Part shown: in pieces, positions 46,552 to 59,335 of the stretch
Layout: every line of letters starts with the position of its first letter
Position numbering within the stretch: position 1 is the first letter of the stretch
Origin: Cunninghamia lanceolata
Taxonomy: Eukaryota; Streptophyta; Pinopsida; Cupressales; Cupressaceae
Length of the DNA stretch: 64,000 nucleotides
Assembly: GCA_027924645.1 (NCBI GenBank)
Contig: BSBN01000037.1
Span: 310,001 to 374,000, forward strand
Reading direction: 5' to 3'
Translations under genes and position numbers: made by a program
The notes under the pieces: model-generated
Told to the model about the DNA's origin: nothing
The model's input: only the letters and a program-made list of their open reading frames with translations
The model's database searches: none

Positions 46552-48589
46552 TTATACCTACATTGTCAAGATAATCCACCATTAGTCCTTTTTATACCAT
46601 TAAAATTCATTCAATTTATCAAATGTCAAGTATTTTGGTATTCTTCAGGTTTTTTGGTTCCCCAATTTGTACTCCACCAGTTTCTAAGGTATATTTCAAA
46701 CTTATGATAGAATTGAATGAAAACTAGCCAACGAACAGGAGATATGTAAGACAATAATCTCCTCTACACTTCAGGCTCTACAAAAACTAGTTGGGTTCCC
46801 CTTATTAGACATTTATTTGAATTGAAGACTCATAATTAACCATAATGTCAAGCAGAAGAGTATTTTCATAGCAATTAACAAGAGAGTTATAAGATTCAAG
46901 CAATTTATCAGAATGAGCTCATGTATTCCTTAAAGCTAGTTGTCATTGCAAATAATTACAAATAACTTATGCAGTAAGTAGAATTTGTCATTTTAAAGTA
47001 TATTTGTGGTTGGGGGACAATTAATTCTAAGGCTGATGCCTATTTGGAGAGTCATAGAGTCAACCCAATACATTGGGTTCCATAATGATATTTCACTGCA
47101 AACTAGAAATCAATTTACCTTTTAAAAATATATCAATGCCCCAACATTAATATTGATCCAATAATGGCAAATAATGTGTATCTTGTACTTAATTATCCAT
47201 TCATTTTGTAAGTAACTTCACTATTATGCATAAAAGAATTACTCTACTCCTTGAACATAAACTAATACACATTAACAGTACATAACGAGTGTGCCATGAG
47301 AGAATAAAAAATCCTTGATTATTAATTCTTAGAAGCATATTACAATATGAACTAGAGATTGAATGCACAAAACTTGCATTCTGTTATTGTATTTAGTCAC
47401 AGAAAATACATTATATCAAGCACCTATAAGCTGAACCTATCTGCTACTTCTCAGACTCGAATTATAGAAAGAAAACTAACATCCCAAAGATTTTCCAACC
47501 CGTTCTCAACTAGAGCACACCCGTTTTATAAAACAAGGAAGCCTCTTACAGAGCACATGATGACTAACACGTGTTTACAGTCTTAAGAAAATTTTCAAAA
47601 CTGCAACACACTTCTTGTTATCATGATGACAGGGCTTAGACAGTTAAGCACTTCAAGACCACCCAAGTCTCAGATTCTTCACCTACCAAAGATGAATTAG
47701 TTGTTGCTGCTTGTTGCAAAGATAGAGGTGAACAAGTTGAAGGATGCTTCCCACTTAACTCCTTTGATGCTATCAATATGAGTCAGCCATTGGAAATTAG
47801 TAGCACCTCTCATCTCGAACTTTGCAGATGCAGGTAGATGTAGTGGCCTAGCAATGAAGGCAATGCTACTCCAGGTCCTGGTCATGGGAGGGCGAGGGGG
47901 AAGAAACGAACAAGCTATCATAGCAAACGATATACCCTGTTTGCAATGACTAAGCAGTCCTCACCAAAACCAACATGGATAGAAAATCAAAGAAACCTCA
48001 TTTCTAGTCCCATCCATTCCAAAGAAAGGATGCTCTACTTTTCTGTTTCTGATGTCACTTAGTTGGAGCCAAGAGAAAATTGACAATCCACTCATGTATA
48101 GAGACAACATTTTGAAAATGAAAAAATACAACTATTGCAACAGATTAAAAATGACAAGTATTGCCTTACAAAGCACTTTGCCCTTATACAACCAAAAAAG
48201 GAGTAACAATTGCATCGAGCACAATTTCTATCTCTACTGTATTTTCATAAATACTCCTTATCAACAAAATGTACCACCAAAATGTTGTCATATATCAATT
48301 GATCAACATATCACCCTAAAAAAAAATTAAAAACCCTATTGACACCACAAATGATGATTACATCATGTATCTCTGCACCCATGCAGCATATTCCTCTTTT
48401 AACGATCAGTTGTGTTTTAAAACTTTATCCACCTTAAGTGCTTGAGCCACATACCTAGCATCAAAAAGTACCTTTGTTTCCTTTATGAAACTATTTAGGA
48501 CAAACTCTAAATCAAGTAATTTGTCCATCTTTGCATTGCAACGCACATGATCAATCTCAATTTACTAGTGATTGATTTGTTTAATGTAG
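46552..48589. other. AT-rich spacer, no convincing gene
   Basis: No LTR pair, transposase or conserved motif is visible. A minus-strand frame of 74 codons (47697-47921) is less AT-rich than its surroundings and could be a gene fragment, but I recognise nothing in it. Confidence 0.4.
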
Positions 48590-48592
48590 GGA

Positions 48593-51500
48593 CTATACTA
48601 CCAAATACAACTTTCCATTATGATAGTGACTTCTTAGTGCACCATCATTTGCATACACTAGTGGCAAGAAGCATTTCTCAAGAGACTTGAAATTGTTTAT
48701 TTTGTCTCTCAACATCACATCAAGTCTGCTTTGGAAAGCATAAATCTCGTTGATAAGCCCTATGACCTTATGTGTATTAGCTACTCCACTTGGCATATCA
48801 AGGTCCATGTTGACACTGCTATAAATTTTATTCACCACCTATATACGAGGAATCCAAGTACTTAGAATCTCCCTCAAAGCTGATTCATCGATGGTGTTAC
48901 TTTCAAAAGCCTTTTTCAAATTATTATGACAAACCTAGGCATCCTCAACTCTATGTGATACTTTATTCATTTGATGACCCAAGAAATTGCTTATTAAAGC
49001 AATTTGTTCATTTATGTGGTCTTTCTTGAGTTTTTCAATTATATTGTTGCTTCTACTTAACTTCTTCAATTCAACAACAACAAAATCCCCTTCATGTCTA
49101 GATGAACTTTTAGGACTAGATGCAAGGGTTGGTGACCCCATTTCAATTCCTATAGGAGGAATGAGTGCCTTGAGCTTCTTATACTCATGCAATAACCTCA
49201 CATAGTCCTCCTTCTTCCTATCAAAATCTACTTGTAATTTTCTTGATGCAGCCTCACTAAACTTAGTTGTACTTACCACCAAAGATCTAGCCTGAGGGGC
49301 AAAAGTATCAGATAATATTCTCACACAAATCTTTTTCCACTTGAGGCTTGTTATCATTCAAAGTTATTTCCCAAATTGTCAGGGTTTCATGATTGGCATC
49401 GAAACCTGACCCAAATAATTCCTCAACCCGCTCCTTTGTTATTACCTCATCTTCAATATGGTCTTGTATCCTGATGGTATCCATAGAAATGGCTAATGAA
49501 ATGCCCCATCTTGGTAGGAGCATAAATCCTCTATCTTTCACCAATCTTCTTCCCTCCTCAGGGGTGATATTGGTTACATCCATGTTAATTTCCTTTAAGA
49601 TACTCTGAGCTACTCCCATCCTTTCTTCCTCATTGACATTGCTTTGCTCTTCATTTAACTTTTGTAAATATATCTCTGACTTCCTTTTTTCTAGCAAAGC
49701 TCTGAATTCCTTTGATTGAACAAACTTGTCATCATACAATAATTCTATGTAAGCCAGTGCTCTAACATCTTGCACCACTGCACTAGTCTCCTCAAGACTT
49801 AGCAGAGTTCTAGCTAGAGGAACCATTTGAATTTCATTTCTATGGGGAGATTTAAAAATATGTTGAACCTCATCTAGATCTGTATGGTTCTCCCCAACCT
49901 CCTTAGTTAAAGAGTAATCAACTAAAGGTTGATCTGCAATAAGTTGCTTAGGAACATGTAGCTCCCTCCATTCTTCTTATGCCATTTCTTTAGTTTATGG
50001 ACAAGTTGACTCTTCAACTTCCTCTTCTTGTGGTTGTTGTTTCTTGGGGGATTGTGGTTTGATAGGTTTTTTCTTAACCACAAGTTTGAGCTCTTCTACA
50101 TGCTCAAAAATTCTTTACATCCTAAGGACATGATCAATTATTTCCCTGAAATCTCTTGGGTGTTAAAAGTTTTTCAGCTCCCTATGTCTTTCTCCTAAGG
50201 AAATGAAACACCACTTGTCTCTTCTCTGCTTCACTTCATCATCAGAAAGACAACTTCTGATTAGATCCTCTTTCTCATAAAAATAGTGCTCAATTCTTAA
50301 CCTTTGTTTTTCCTTCCTTGTTCTATCAATGAAGTGCTCGAGGTCATAATTTCTATGAACAGTAGCTTTCATTTTGTACCCCTACAACTTTGACCAACAT
50401 GCCTCTAGTCCTTCTTTAGCATTAATCAGAAAACCACGAAATGCAATTCTTATAGGAAGGAAAGATCCCTTCTTACTCAGCCTCAAGTGAGTTTTGCTTG
50501 ATTTATTTATTTGCCACATAATTTCTAAAAATGCAACTCTATCAGGCACTTTCTTGGGCAATAGGTGAGGCTTAGCACTTGCTCTATATACTCTGATCAA
50601 GGTCACATCTAAATACAAAAACCAGTCACCCTAGTTATGATCTAGAATACCATTAGGTTTCCTCTCATATGGCCTTAGGAAATCCATGATTTCCTTTGAA
50701 ATTCCAGGCTTATCATGCCTTATTAACACCAAGATCCTTTGTACAAAATGCTCTTCAAAAACTAAATAACTTGCATTTTCACAGTATGAGTCCCATAGAT
50801 GAACTCTTCCCTGAACAGACATGGGATCATTATACTTAGTCTAACACTGTATTTACAGTTCTTCAACCCAATACTTTCAACCACAATGTAGCAATATGTG
50901 GCACAACAGGGAATATCTCTTAAATGTGAGGACTTCATCAGATTGTCTGTATGCCACTAAATCCTTATGAATTTCCTTAGCTAAATAAGTGCAATAGTCA
51001 AACTTCATGTTCTGAAACTTATCCCAGATGTCAATAGCCATCACTAACAGGGGGATTCATATAAGAAGGCTAAAATCTAGACCAAACACTTGACATAGAG
51101 CATAATATGTTTTTTCAAAATAATCCTCAAACATATCAAACCTATAAGGCTATCTCATGATCACCAAGTTTTACATGTTTCTCCAAACTCCTTGGCTTGT
51201 GAAGAGGTAGAAGATATGTCTTGTATCCCTACCTAATTTTGTTGTACTCTTTCTTTAATTCTTCAAAGTCAATTCTAATATTTGCTAAGGGGTTCAAATT
51301 AAACACTTCTGTAATCAATTCCTTGCATAAGTGAGAGAGTTTTTGTCCCTTGTGTTTTGACAAGATTTGAGTGTTTGGATCATAGTTTCTACAGACAGCT
51401 TGGACTAGGTTGACATTAATAAAAACATTAGGGACCACCAGCTTACCTAAATCCAACCACCAAATATTTTATATGGGATTATCTTGGGAGCAATGGTAAT

Positions 51501-51698
51501 AACAAAATTCAAACAATTCTCACCCCTTATTGGCAGAATTACATCCTTGATGAACTCATGGAAATCATAAAACCTAGTGGTGAAATCCCCTGTACCCTGG
51601 GCATGTTTATATTTCTTAGATGAACTTGGGAGCTAATCTATGATATCTTGGGATAAATCCTATTTAATCTTACCACCACGAGCTGAGTTACAACTCAT
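48593..51698 (-). pseudogene. E6 relic: long unassigned reading region
   Basis: A true ATG at 51698 (MSCNSARGGKIK) opens about 1,000 codons on the minus strand, interrupted by stops (near 51660, 51630, 50630, 50380, 50160, 48940 and others) and frame changes near 51455, around 51000 and near 49330. Recognisable blocks are FYDFHEFIKDVILPIRGENC, LGKLVVPNVFINVNLVQAV, HLWDSYCENASYLVFEEHFV, YRASAKPHLLPKKVPDRVAF, LLSLEETSAVVQDVRALAYI, and a K/E-rich middle near 50000-50120. The C-terminal part is helical (VVELKKLSRSNNIIEKLKKD). No RT, protease or zinc knuckle is present. Long uninterrupted segments suggest it coded for protein relatively recently. It may be the gene of a non-autonomous retroelement or an env-position frame whose element is otherwise lost. 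Confidence 0.45.
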
Positions 51699-51729
51699 GT
51701 TTGCAGATAGGAGGGTAATTCACTCAGAA

Positions 51730-51802
51730 TTAGGGTTTCGCTGGTTACCAAATTGGTTTACTTCGGATAGGGGTTTCAAATTATTACCTCTAAAAAACCC
51801 TA
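51730..51802. promoter_or_regulatory. pair of opposed telo-box motifs upstream of E6
   Basis: TTAGGGTTT at 51730-51738 and AAACCCTA at 51795-51802 face each other 30-100 bases upstream of the E6 ATG. Telo-boxes are common near start sites of plant genes for translation and growth. Two within 75 bases could be chance or a real 5' leader element. Confidence 0.35.
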
Positions 51803-52854
51803 GAGATTTCTTACAAAACATAGAGAGGGTGATTATGACATACCAAGATTATGGCAATTAGGGCATTGGATTTGAAGTTGTGAATTTTCCATGCATCTAC
51901 TCGTAGCTTGCTTCAACGTCTAGAGGTCTCTTGTTCGTAGAAAATGTAGAATGATCTTTGATTGCAGCAAAAATCCCATTAATTTCCTCTTGGCTTTCTC
52001 ATCAATCGTTCAAATAAGTATAGACTATACTCACATGTGTGAATGGTCACTTCATTTGAATGCTGATCATTGATCAATCCAGGGCCTTAGATCGATGGCT
52101 ATCACACGTCGAGACCTCATCGAAGGCTTCCCCAAACACAAAACACTTTGAGGTTACATAATGTGCTAGACTGTGAGATCTTCATTGGCCGAGTAGATTA
52201 AAACATCGTCATTGATCTCACCCTTTTAAAATGGACAGATATCATTATATTGCACCGTCGTAGGTTTGACTAATGAAAGCAAATAAGAGGTTGTATGGTA
52301 GGTGCTTCCATGCATGCCGGTAGGATTTCACCATGTGGTAGCATCAGATAGATTAGCTTTGACATAATCAATAGAATATTCTTGGCCAATAAGAACAAGC
52401 CATTTATCTGGAGGAACAAAACCTTGGTGTGACCATGAAAACATCAAACCAGACAGACATGTGGTGATTTATTGCACGGTCGCAACTTTTAAAATATTGG
52501 TCTAAGACAAAGCTGCACGGAAGAAAATCCATGCAATGAAGTAATAAATGACTGCCAAGTGCCGAGGAAAAAAATAATCCTGGTAAAAAAGGATAATACA
52601 TTTTAAAGAACGAGATGAATTTTAAAAAAATCATTAGGGACACGTGGCGCCTTCATGCACCATTGTAGCCTTAAAAAAATAGGGTCAAATGAAGGCTATG
52701 ACACCCGTGACACAATCATAAACTGACACCTAGCCCACAGTCGTTGGTCGTAAAATATTTAAAATAAAATGCCAATGTATTAATTGGGTAAGTATTATAG
52801 AAATTTAGGGCCGGTTACTCAATGACTGGCGGGGGATAAAAGATCACTTAACAA

Positions 52855-53720
52855 TTGGAAATTGGTTGCACAAGTCAACGAGTGATTAGAAGGATAAACT
52901 CTAAACCCCTTAAGATACACACATCGCGGGGTTTTAACATGATAATTTTCCATAGTGACAACATTAAAACCCTAAAATTTTTACAAGACCTAACAAGGTT
53001 ATCAAGTTTTGGGAGGACATTACAACCTAGAACCTAGTGCTCATATGCAAAAGAAACCCATAACTCTAAACTCTTTTAATTGTTAGTGGGAGACAGGAAT
53101 CCAAGAGGATCATGGACATTGGAACCTTGTGCTTAGGTGCAATGAAACCTCGAGATCCCAAAGTCTGATAGAATAATTAACAATTATATTACAAGATCCG
53201 AGAACTTGGAAGAAACTTGGATATCAGAATCAAAGATTTACAACAGTGGGGTTCGAGAATCTGGAAGGACATTGGATATCAAAAGCAAGTGTGATTGTGC
53301 ATAGAGAATTTGAGATTCTGACCTCCAGAAAAAAATTACATCACAAGGATCCAGGGTAACTTCAAACATTGGAACTTAGTACTATAATGGTGGGCTTTAC
53401 GAATCTGGGAGGAACAAGAACATTTGGATTACGTGCAGTTGTTCCACAAAGACTTGAAAGTCCAAAAAAGAATATTCTTAGATCAAGGAATCAAGAAAGT
53501 GGGGAACCAAAGGATCTACGAATGAAAGTTCAACATCCTAAGAAAAACCTAGATCTAGTTCGTCAACTATTCCACTAGGTATGGCAACCAAGAACTAGGG
53601 GCTAATAATACGGGGACCATAAAATTGAAAGACAAGGAACATTTGGATTAGGTTCTAATGTGCAAGAAAACCCTGAATCATTAAATTTAACATACTGTAA
53701 GGGGAGATTTCAAGTTCCAA
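52855..53720. repeat. degenerate quasi-periodic repeat region
   Basis: Phrases such as GAATCTGG-AGGA, ACATTTGGATTA and AACCTTGTGCTTAGGTGC recur at irregular spacing of roughly 90-130 bases with many differences. I see no protein motif in any frame. The wider interval 51870-54870 is otherwise AT-rich with no gene; a second patch of similar words lies at 54290-54470. Confidence 0.4.
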
Positions 53721-54869
53721 GTGGACCTAAGAACCTAGGATAATTTGACGATTGTCGAAGCATGACGAAAACTTGGTTAAGGATTTTGACAAAATAATCT
53801 AAGGCAAACAACTCCTTCCTGAAAAGGGATCTCATCCTTAACTAATATAACCCTTATTTCAACATTAAAACCTATAAAACCTAAGTTGGGATCCCAAACA
53901 TAACCCTAACAAGAAACCAGACTTGTCAAACTAAAAAATGAAAGAAAAACCAAAGAAAAGCATGGATTTCCAATAAAAATGCCCCATAGATGAACACAAC
54001 TAACAAGAAATTGAAAATAACTCAAAAGAAAATTTGACCTGGCAAAAATCAAAGGAGAAAATCATGGAAGAACAGTTGGTCCGACGTCGCTTGCAATCAG
54101 TGGGCTCGAAATCTAATACCACTCGCACAAATTGGTGAAGAAATCCAAGCCCTTAGTTAAAAGAGGGTATTGGAGATCTCTTTGAGCTCAAATGTTTGAA
54201 AATTTGAATGTAAAGTGTGAAATGGGAGGTAAAAATTGATTATATAGGGGTGTATTAAATCCATATGTGCAACATTAATGTTCTTTAGTGCTGTGAGAAC
54301 TAGGAATCTAGAAGGAACTTAGACCTTGGATCCACGTCCAGGAGTGCTTGAGTTCTCTAGAACTCCAAACATCTGCATAAACAAAGGGAACAAAAGAAAT
54401 GAAGCAGAAAGCAGGACCCAACGAGGACTTGGAACAAAGTTCTAAATTCCTAAAAACCTCCAGAGGTCTTAACTTATGAGAAAAACAAAAGAATTAAAAT
54501 AAGCAAGTGGGGTTACAGAAAATGATTAAGACTTGGAAAAAAGTTTCAAAGTCTGTAAAAGATCCAAAAGTTTGAACTTCTGGGAAAAGACGCGGGGTGA
54601 GAATTTTAACAGGACCCAAGATCCCAAGGTTTTTGAAAACCTTGAAACTTTGCAAAAAATGATTCAAACAAAAGGGAAAAGGCCCAAAACTCAATGTAAT
54701 ATAAAATCAAAGATCCTAAAAAGTATCGAAGTCAAAAAAACATCGAGGATCAAATGAAAAAGGAAGAAAACACTAAAGGGGATCCCCATTTAGTAAGCAA
54801 AATATTTGGCATGTATGCAAGGCATAACAAGTATATAGTTGGTGGATTATGTAGGGTGGTCAATGAAGA

Positions 54870-56090
54870 CACATCAAGGAGATTGCTTATTATCGAAGAG
54901 AAATAGATGACCTCATGGTGGCAGATACTACTTGGAGGTTGTACATGGATGGATATGCATTGGGACCAGTTGATAGATTTTATACGAGGTCCACATAAAT
55001 GTTGTGCTACATTATTGGGTGGTAAGAATTTATCATTGAGAAATATAGGCCTGAGAGGGTGATGTGATAGTTTGGGCAATAACAAAACATTCTCGCACTA
55101 TCACATGTGTGTTGGGCAATAACAAAACATTCTCGCACTACCACATGTGTGGGCTTGGGTGATACGCGAGATAGAGCACTAAGGGCCACCAATGGATAGA
55201 TAGGAGGCAACAAATAGTTAGGATTTCCTAGCCCAACTGCCTTGGGATGAGAGGTAGGATGTAGTAGATATCAAGACAACAACATGCTATGATGAGTGGT
55301 GGACAAATTTAGGCTAGAGAAGTTAATACCATGGAAACTAGGGGTATGATAGGCTAGGCATATGTGAGGTTACATAAAGGTGATGCCAAGGGATCAACAT
55401 CATCGACATAGGAGAGGTGGGAGAGGGAGAGCACTAGCGCTTATTGTGGTGCCAGTGCCAATGGAACCACCAAGAAAGTGGGAGATGGAAAAGGAGAGGA
55501 GGGAGATGCATTGATGTAGGATGTGCTAACAGAGGCATAGGCATTAGAGGTTGGTCCATTGGGACCACCACATATAGGTGATACTATAGAGAGCATATGG
55601 GAGATTTCCCAAGTCCGGTAACAAAGGGACAATCTAGAGATAGAGCCGGAAACCCTCCAAGCAGAGTGGGATGAGGCAGTGCAGGAGCAAGATAGTTTGC
55701 AAAGGTAGAGGGATAATCTTAGGGTAGAGAGGGACAACCTCTAGACTAGTTTGAATGTCACATTATTAGAGAGAGATGCAACATTGTAGGGTGCATAGGG
55801 GTTGGGTGATCTCAGGTTAGAGAGGGATGCTCTTCACTCTTGATTAGATGCTACTCGGATAGAGTGAGACAAGGCACATGAAAAGAGTCAGAGGTTGAGG
55901 CGGGAGAGAGATGATACTAGAGGGTTGTTGGGGCCATTAGGTTTGACATAGGCCATGGCAAATGTGTCAAGAGACTCAAGGGATGAACAATGGGCACTAC
56001 AAGAGGATCAACATTATAGATCTTTATACGAGCATGTCATGCCAACAGAGTAGAGGGAGGCCTCATTTGTGGAGTACTCTAGTGGGTGAT
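54870..56090 (+). pseudogene. PMD C-terminal fragment with coiled-coil tail
   Basis: Plus-strand translation gives YYRREIDDLMVADTTWRLYM near 54880-54950 and, after stops, a YRPERVM--FGQ motif near 55045-55080. These match the 'V-W-PY' and 'P-RV-RQFG-QQ' ends of plant mobile domain proteins. The downstream frame (about 55580-55980) is rich in repeated ERDNL, RVERDNL and LERDATL heptads, a coiled-coil tail common in transposon-borne PMD proteins. The copy is heavily broken, with stops on average every few tens of codons, many fitting CAG to TAG. A 40-bp duplication disrupts it at 55072-55151. Confidence 0.5.
55072..55151. repeat. 40-bp tandem duplication
   Basis: 55072-55111 and 55112-55151 are identical except for one T/C change. 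It lies inside the PMD C-terminal relic and, not being a multiple of three, shifts its frame. Confidence 0.92.
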
Positions 56091-56804
56091 CAAGGGGTTC
56101 TAGCAAATAACGGTTAGTGAGCAGGCCACCATGACCACAACCATCACCAAGACCATTAGCAGGGCCATAGAAGGGAGAGGGGGATAGCGATAGTCACATG
56201 TAACTAGATGGATTTTGGATAGATTTGGATATGCAATGAGGCCATGCACCTTTTTGTAATTTTGCATTTTGAGATATGATGTACATACATTCAGAATATA
56301 TATGATACAAGGATTTTTTAGTGACTCGTTTTATTGTGGTTTATGGTTGGACATAATTTTGTGGATGCATAATTTATGCCTATGATGAATGCTTATGTGA
56401 TGTATATTTTATGATTATGGGTGTATGCTTATGTGATGGGTAATGCATTTTGTTGATATATGATGATGAGATGTATGGATACATGATTACAAACATATGC
56501 TTTTGGATTTATATGCTTTTGATTATAGCACATGTAGATGATGGATGATAGAATGTTAGTGTAGAAAAAGATTATAGAAAATGATAAAATAGGAAAAGGA
56601 TGTGATTAGACGTGGATTGAAAAATGTGGATTTGGATAATGAGTAAGGATATTATGATGATTGTGTTTTGGTGGATGAGGGTACATGTTGATAGAAACCT
56701 AAATTTGTTGTAGCACTTGACATTATACACTAGGCTATAAGAAACCATGGTGAGATGTGTCAGGCGTGTAAAGGGTTGACTCACAAACACATTGCAAATA
56801 AGAG

Positions 56805-57005
56805 GATGCCCTAGCATATCGTCAAGGCACGTTATGATATAATGGCTCATAACAATCTTGGTGGGATTTGCGATGGGACAACCAACAAACAAAGCACCCA
56901 CAAAAACAAATAAAGAATGCCTCGATAGACCATTGAGACATGTCATGATAGAAAGGATCTAACAACCTTGGTGAAGTATGTTGTGGGACAATAGATAAGC
57001 AAATA
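56805..57005. repeat. two degenerate direct repeats of about 100 bp
   Basis: Segments starting ATGCCCTAGCATATCG (about 56808) and ATGCCTCGATAGACCATT (about 56908) both continue into GTTATGATA or GTCATGATA, AACAA-CTTGGTG and GATGGGACAA or GTGGGACAA, then AAACAAA or AAGCAAA. The remainder of 56091-57113 is AT-rich with no gene visible. Confidence 0.5.
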
Positions 57006-57113
57006 ATCAACTCAATAGACAAACAACGCATAGGGGTTTTACCTCTTGCCAAAGTGTGTAAAAGGCCATGATAGTGATGGCAATGATTGATGTGGGGAAT
57101 GATATATCCCACA

Positions 57114-58020
57114 TGTTGGGATTAAGGTGCCACCAACCTTGTAAATCCTATGTCATTTAATTATTCCAAATATTGTTTGTAAATGCATTCATAAGGGATG
57201 AAGGATTCACTAATAGTGGTAATTAATTTTACTAGTATGGTAATTAAATATTTACTGGCAATAGTAATTAATTATTTACTAGCAGTCGTTTACTATTTAA
57301 TGGTTAGAGTATCTTTTACTTTGGGAATGTAAATTGGTAATAAAGTCAAACTAGGTGCTCAAGTTGGTGTGGCAATTCTTGGGTTGTTATGACATGCATA
57401 AGAAGGGATCTTTGCAAAACTATTGTTAGTCAATCACATGTTGTAAGAGCATCTCCTATTTGAAGGCAATTTATGATAAACTAGGCGCCCAAAATGGAAA
57501 GTTAATTTTAGTCAGTTATGATAGGGTGTAAGAAGATGTAAGAGACTATGTTTAGCATGTTGACTTGATTCCCAGAATGGGGCATTGTAATTTGCCCAAG
57601 TTTGAACACCATATCTCTTATATTCCCAAGAAGTATGTAATGTATTATTTAATAGGTGCTTGAGGAGGTAGAAGTATTGTGAGTTTCACAGGTACACAAA
57701 TGCTATCGGATTGAAGACATTGAAGGAAGATTGTTGCATTGTACTCTTACTTTGAACATAATACAATCTTGGCCTCTTTTCTTGGTGGAGTTTTTTTCCA
57801 AAAGGGTTTCTCCATATTATATATCGTGTTAAATGTGATGTTTTCATGGTGTTGTTGATTTCTTATGTTGTTGATTTTAATTCTATAATTTCCTTTTAGC
57901 ATTCTATAGTTAAGTAGTATTTGGATGAATGGGTTTTCATAAAAATTAGGTCTTAATTTTAAATTTGCAGACTTGTTTCCAGATTTCCATTTATAGTGGT
58001 TTTACCTTATATTCCTAATA
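57114..58020 (+). repeat. E7 5' LTR (boundary inferred)
   Basis: The start TGTTGGGATTAAGG and a U5-like end (CTTGGTGGAGTTTTTTTCC near 57780-57800, then TTCCTAATA) are typical of copia LTRs; the last bases read TA where CA is expected. No second LTR is in the window, so the ends are inferred from the primer site that follows. Confidence 0.5.
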
Positions 58021-58022
58021 TT

Positions 58023-58035
58023 TCGTATCAAATCC
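58023..58035 (+). promoter_or_regulatory. E7 primer binding site (degenerate)
   Basis: TCGTATCAAATCC resembles the initiator-Met site TGGTATCAGAGCC with a few changes, and lies about 130 bases before gag. Confidence 0.5.
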
Positions 58036-58154
58036 TAGCTAGCTTTATTTCCATGGGTGGAAGGGAAAGGTTTTTTGAGTTGTAGTGGGACTTTTGTTTA
58101 ATTCTATTTTGCATGGTTGCATCTACATCTCGATTATATATTGAGAACTTTTCA

Positions 58155-58929
58155 ATGGTACTAACTACGAGTTGTGAAATCTAAAGATGGAGGATCTCCT
58201 TGAAGAGAGGGATCAATAGTTAGTTGTAACAAAGGAAAATAAACTTGATAAAATAGATCAAGATGAGTGGAACAAGATGGACAAGAAAGCGTGGGGACAA
58301 TATGGCTTTATCTTGAAGACTTTGTCCTACTAAATGTTTCAGAAGAGAAAACTACATATTCTTAATGGAAAAGGTAACGCGAAATCTACCAAGCTAAAAG
58401 TCTTGTGAATAAGTTATATTTGAAAAGAAAATTTTTTTCTTTGGAAATGAAAGAAGGTGAATCGATTGCAGAGCATTTAAATTTATTTAATTTGATTTTG
58501 AGTCAATTAGCCTTTATAGATGTTAAGATAAATGATGAAAATAAGTGTGTTATGCTTCTATTTTCTTTTATTGAGTCATGGGAGACATTCTTGCTAGTAG
58601 TGCTAATCTTGAAGATCCCAAGTTGGATGCTCTTGTTGTAGCTTTGTTCTCACAAGAAATGAGAAAGAAAACCACTATGGATAGTTCAATGGATGCTCTT
58701 CATGTTAGGAGAAGGTCCAAGGAAAGAGGTGGATTTGAAAAGAAGTCTAAGGGCAGATCTAAAAATCCTAAAAAAATAGAGTGAAGTGTCAGAATTGCGG
58801 TAAGAGAGGACATGCAAAGAAAGAATGTAAAAACAATAAGAAACAATGGGATTCCTCCATAGAAAATTCCTCAAAATCAGGTGATAAAGCCTTAATTCTT
58901 TCTTGTAACAATATTTGTAATGATCACTA
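58155..58929 (+). pseudogene. gag: E7 gag
   Basis: ATG 58155 gives MVLTTSCEI, after which roughly a dozen residues expected in copia Gag (the FDG-N-W segment) are missing; MEDLLEERDQ continues from 58187. LYLKRKFFSLEMKEGESIAE and NLFNLILSQL follow, then a zinc knuckle CQNCGKRGHAKKEC (CX2CX4HX4C) at 58788-58829. Stops and frame changes are present. The knuckle is close to consensus. Confidence 0.78.
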
Positions 58930-59335
58930 GTTGGTTGACTCTAGATTCTTCTATCACATGACTCAACATAAGGAGTGGTTCTCCTCATATTATGAATATG
59001 ATGGTGGGGAAGTATACCTTGGGGACAATAATTCATGTGTTATTATTGGGTGAGGAAAGGTATAGTTGTGTTTCGGTGATAAGAGGATAAAAACTCTCCC
59101 AAGTGTTTTACAAATTCCTAGATTAGTAAGAAATTTAATTTCTATATCAAAGTTGAATGATTCAGAAATGCATGTAACTTTTGATAAGGGTGGTTGTAGA
59201 TTGGTGAGAGAAAACTTGATGTTAATGAAAGACTTAAGAATGAGAACCTTGTTTAGGTTGAATGCCACTACTATTTGTAAATCCACAAATATATCTAAAA
59301 AATATGAAAAATACATGTATATTTTGACATCATAA
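58930..59335 (+). pseudogene. pol: E7 protease
   Basis: LVDSRFFYHMTQHKEWFSSY corresponds to the copia protease motif (DSGAS-HM), with DSR in place of DSG, so the active site is lost. LGDNNSCVIIG and LPSVLQIPRLVRNLISISKL follow, the usual protease to integrase text. Confidence 0.8.

Noticed and set aside
47697..47921. Possible host exon (74 codons, less AT-rich)
   Set aside because: No recognised family, no splice context I could defend, and no flanking exons.
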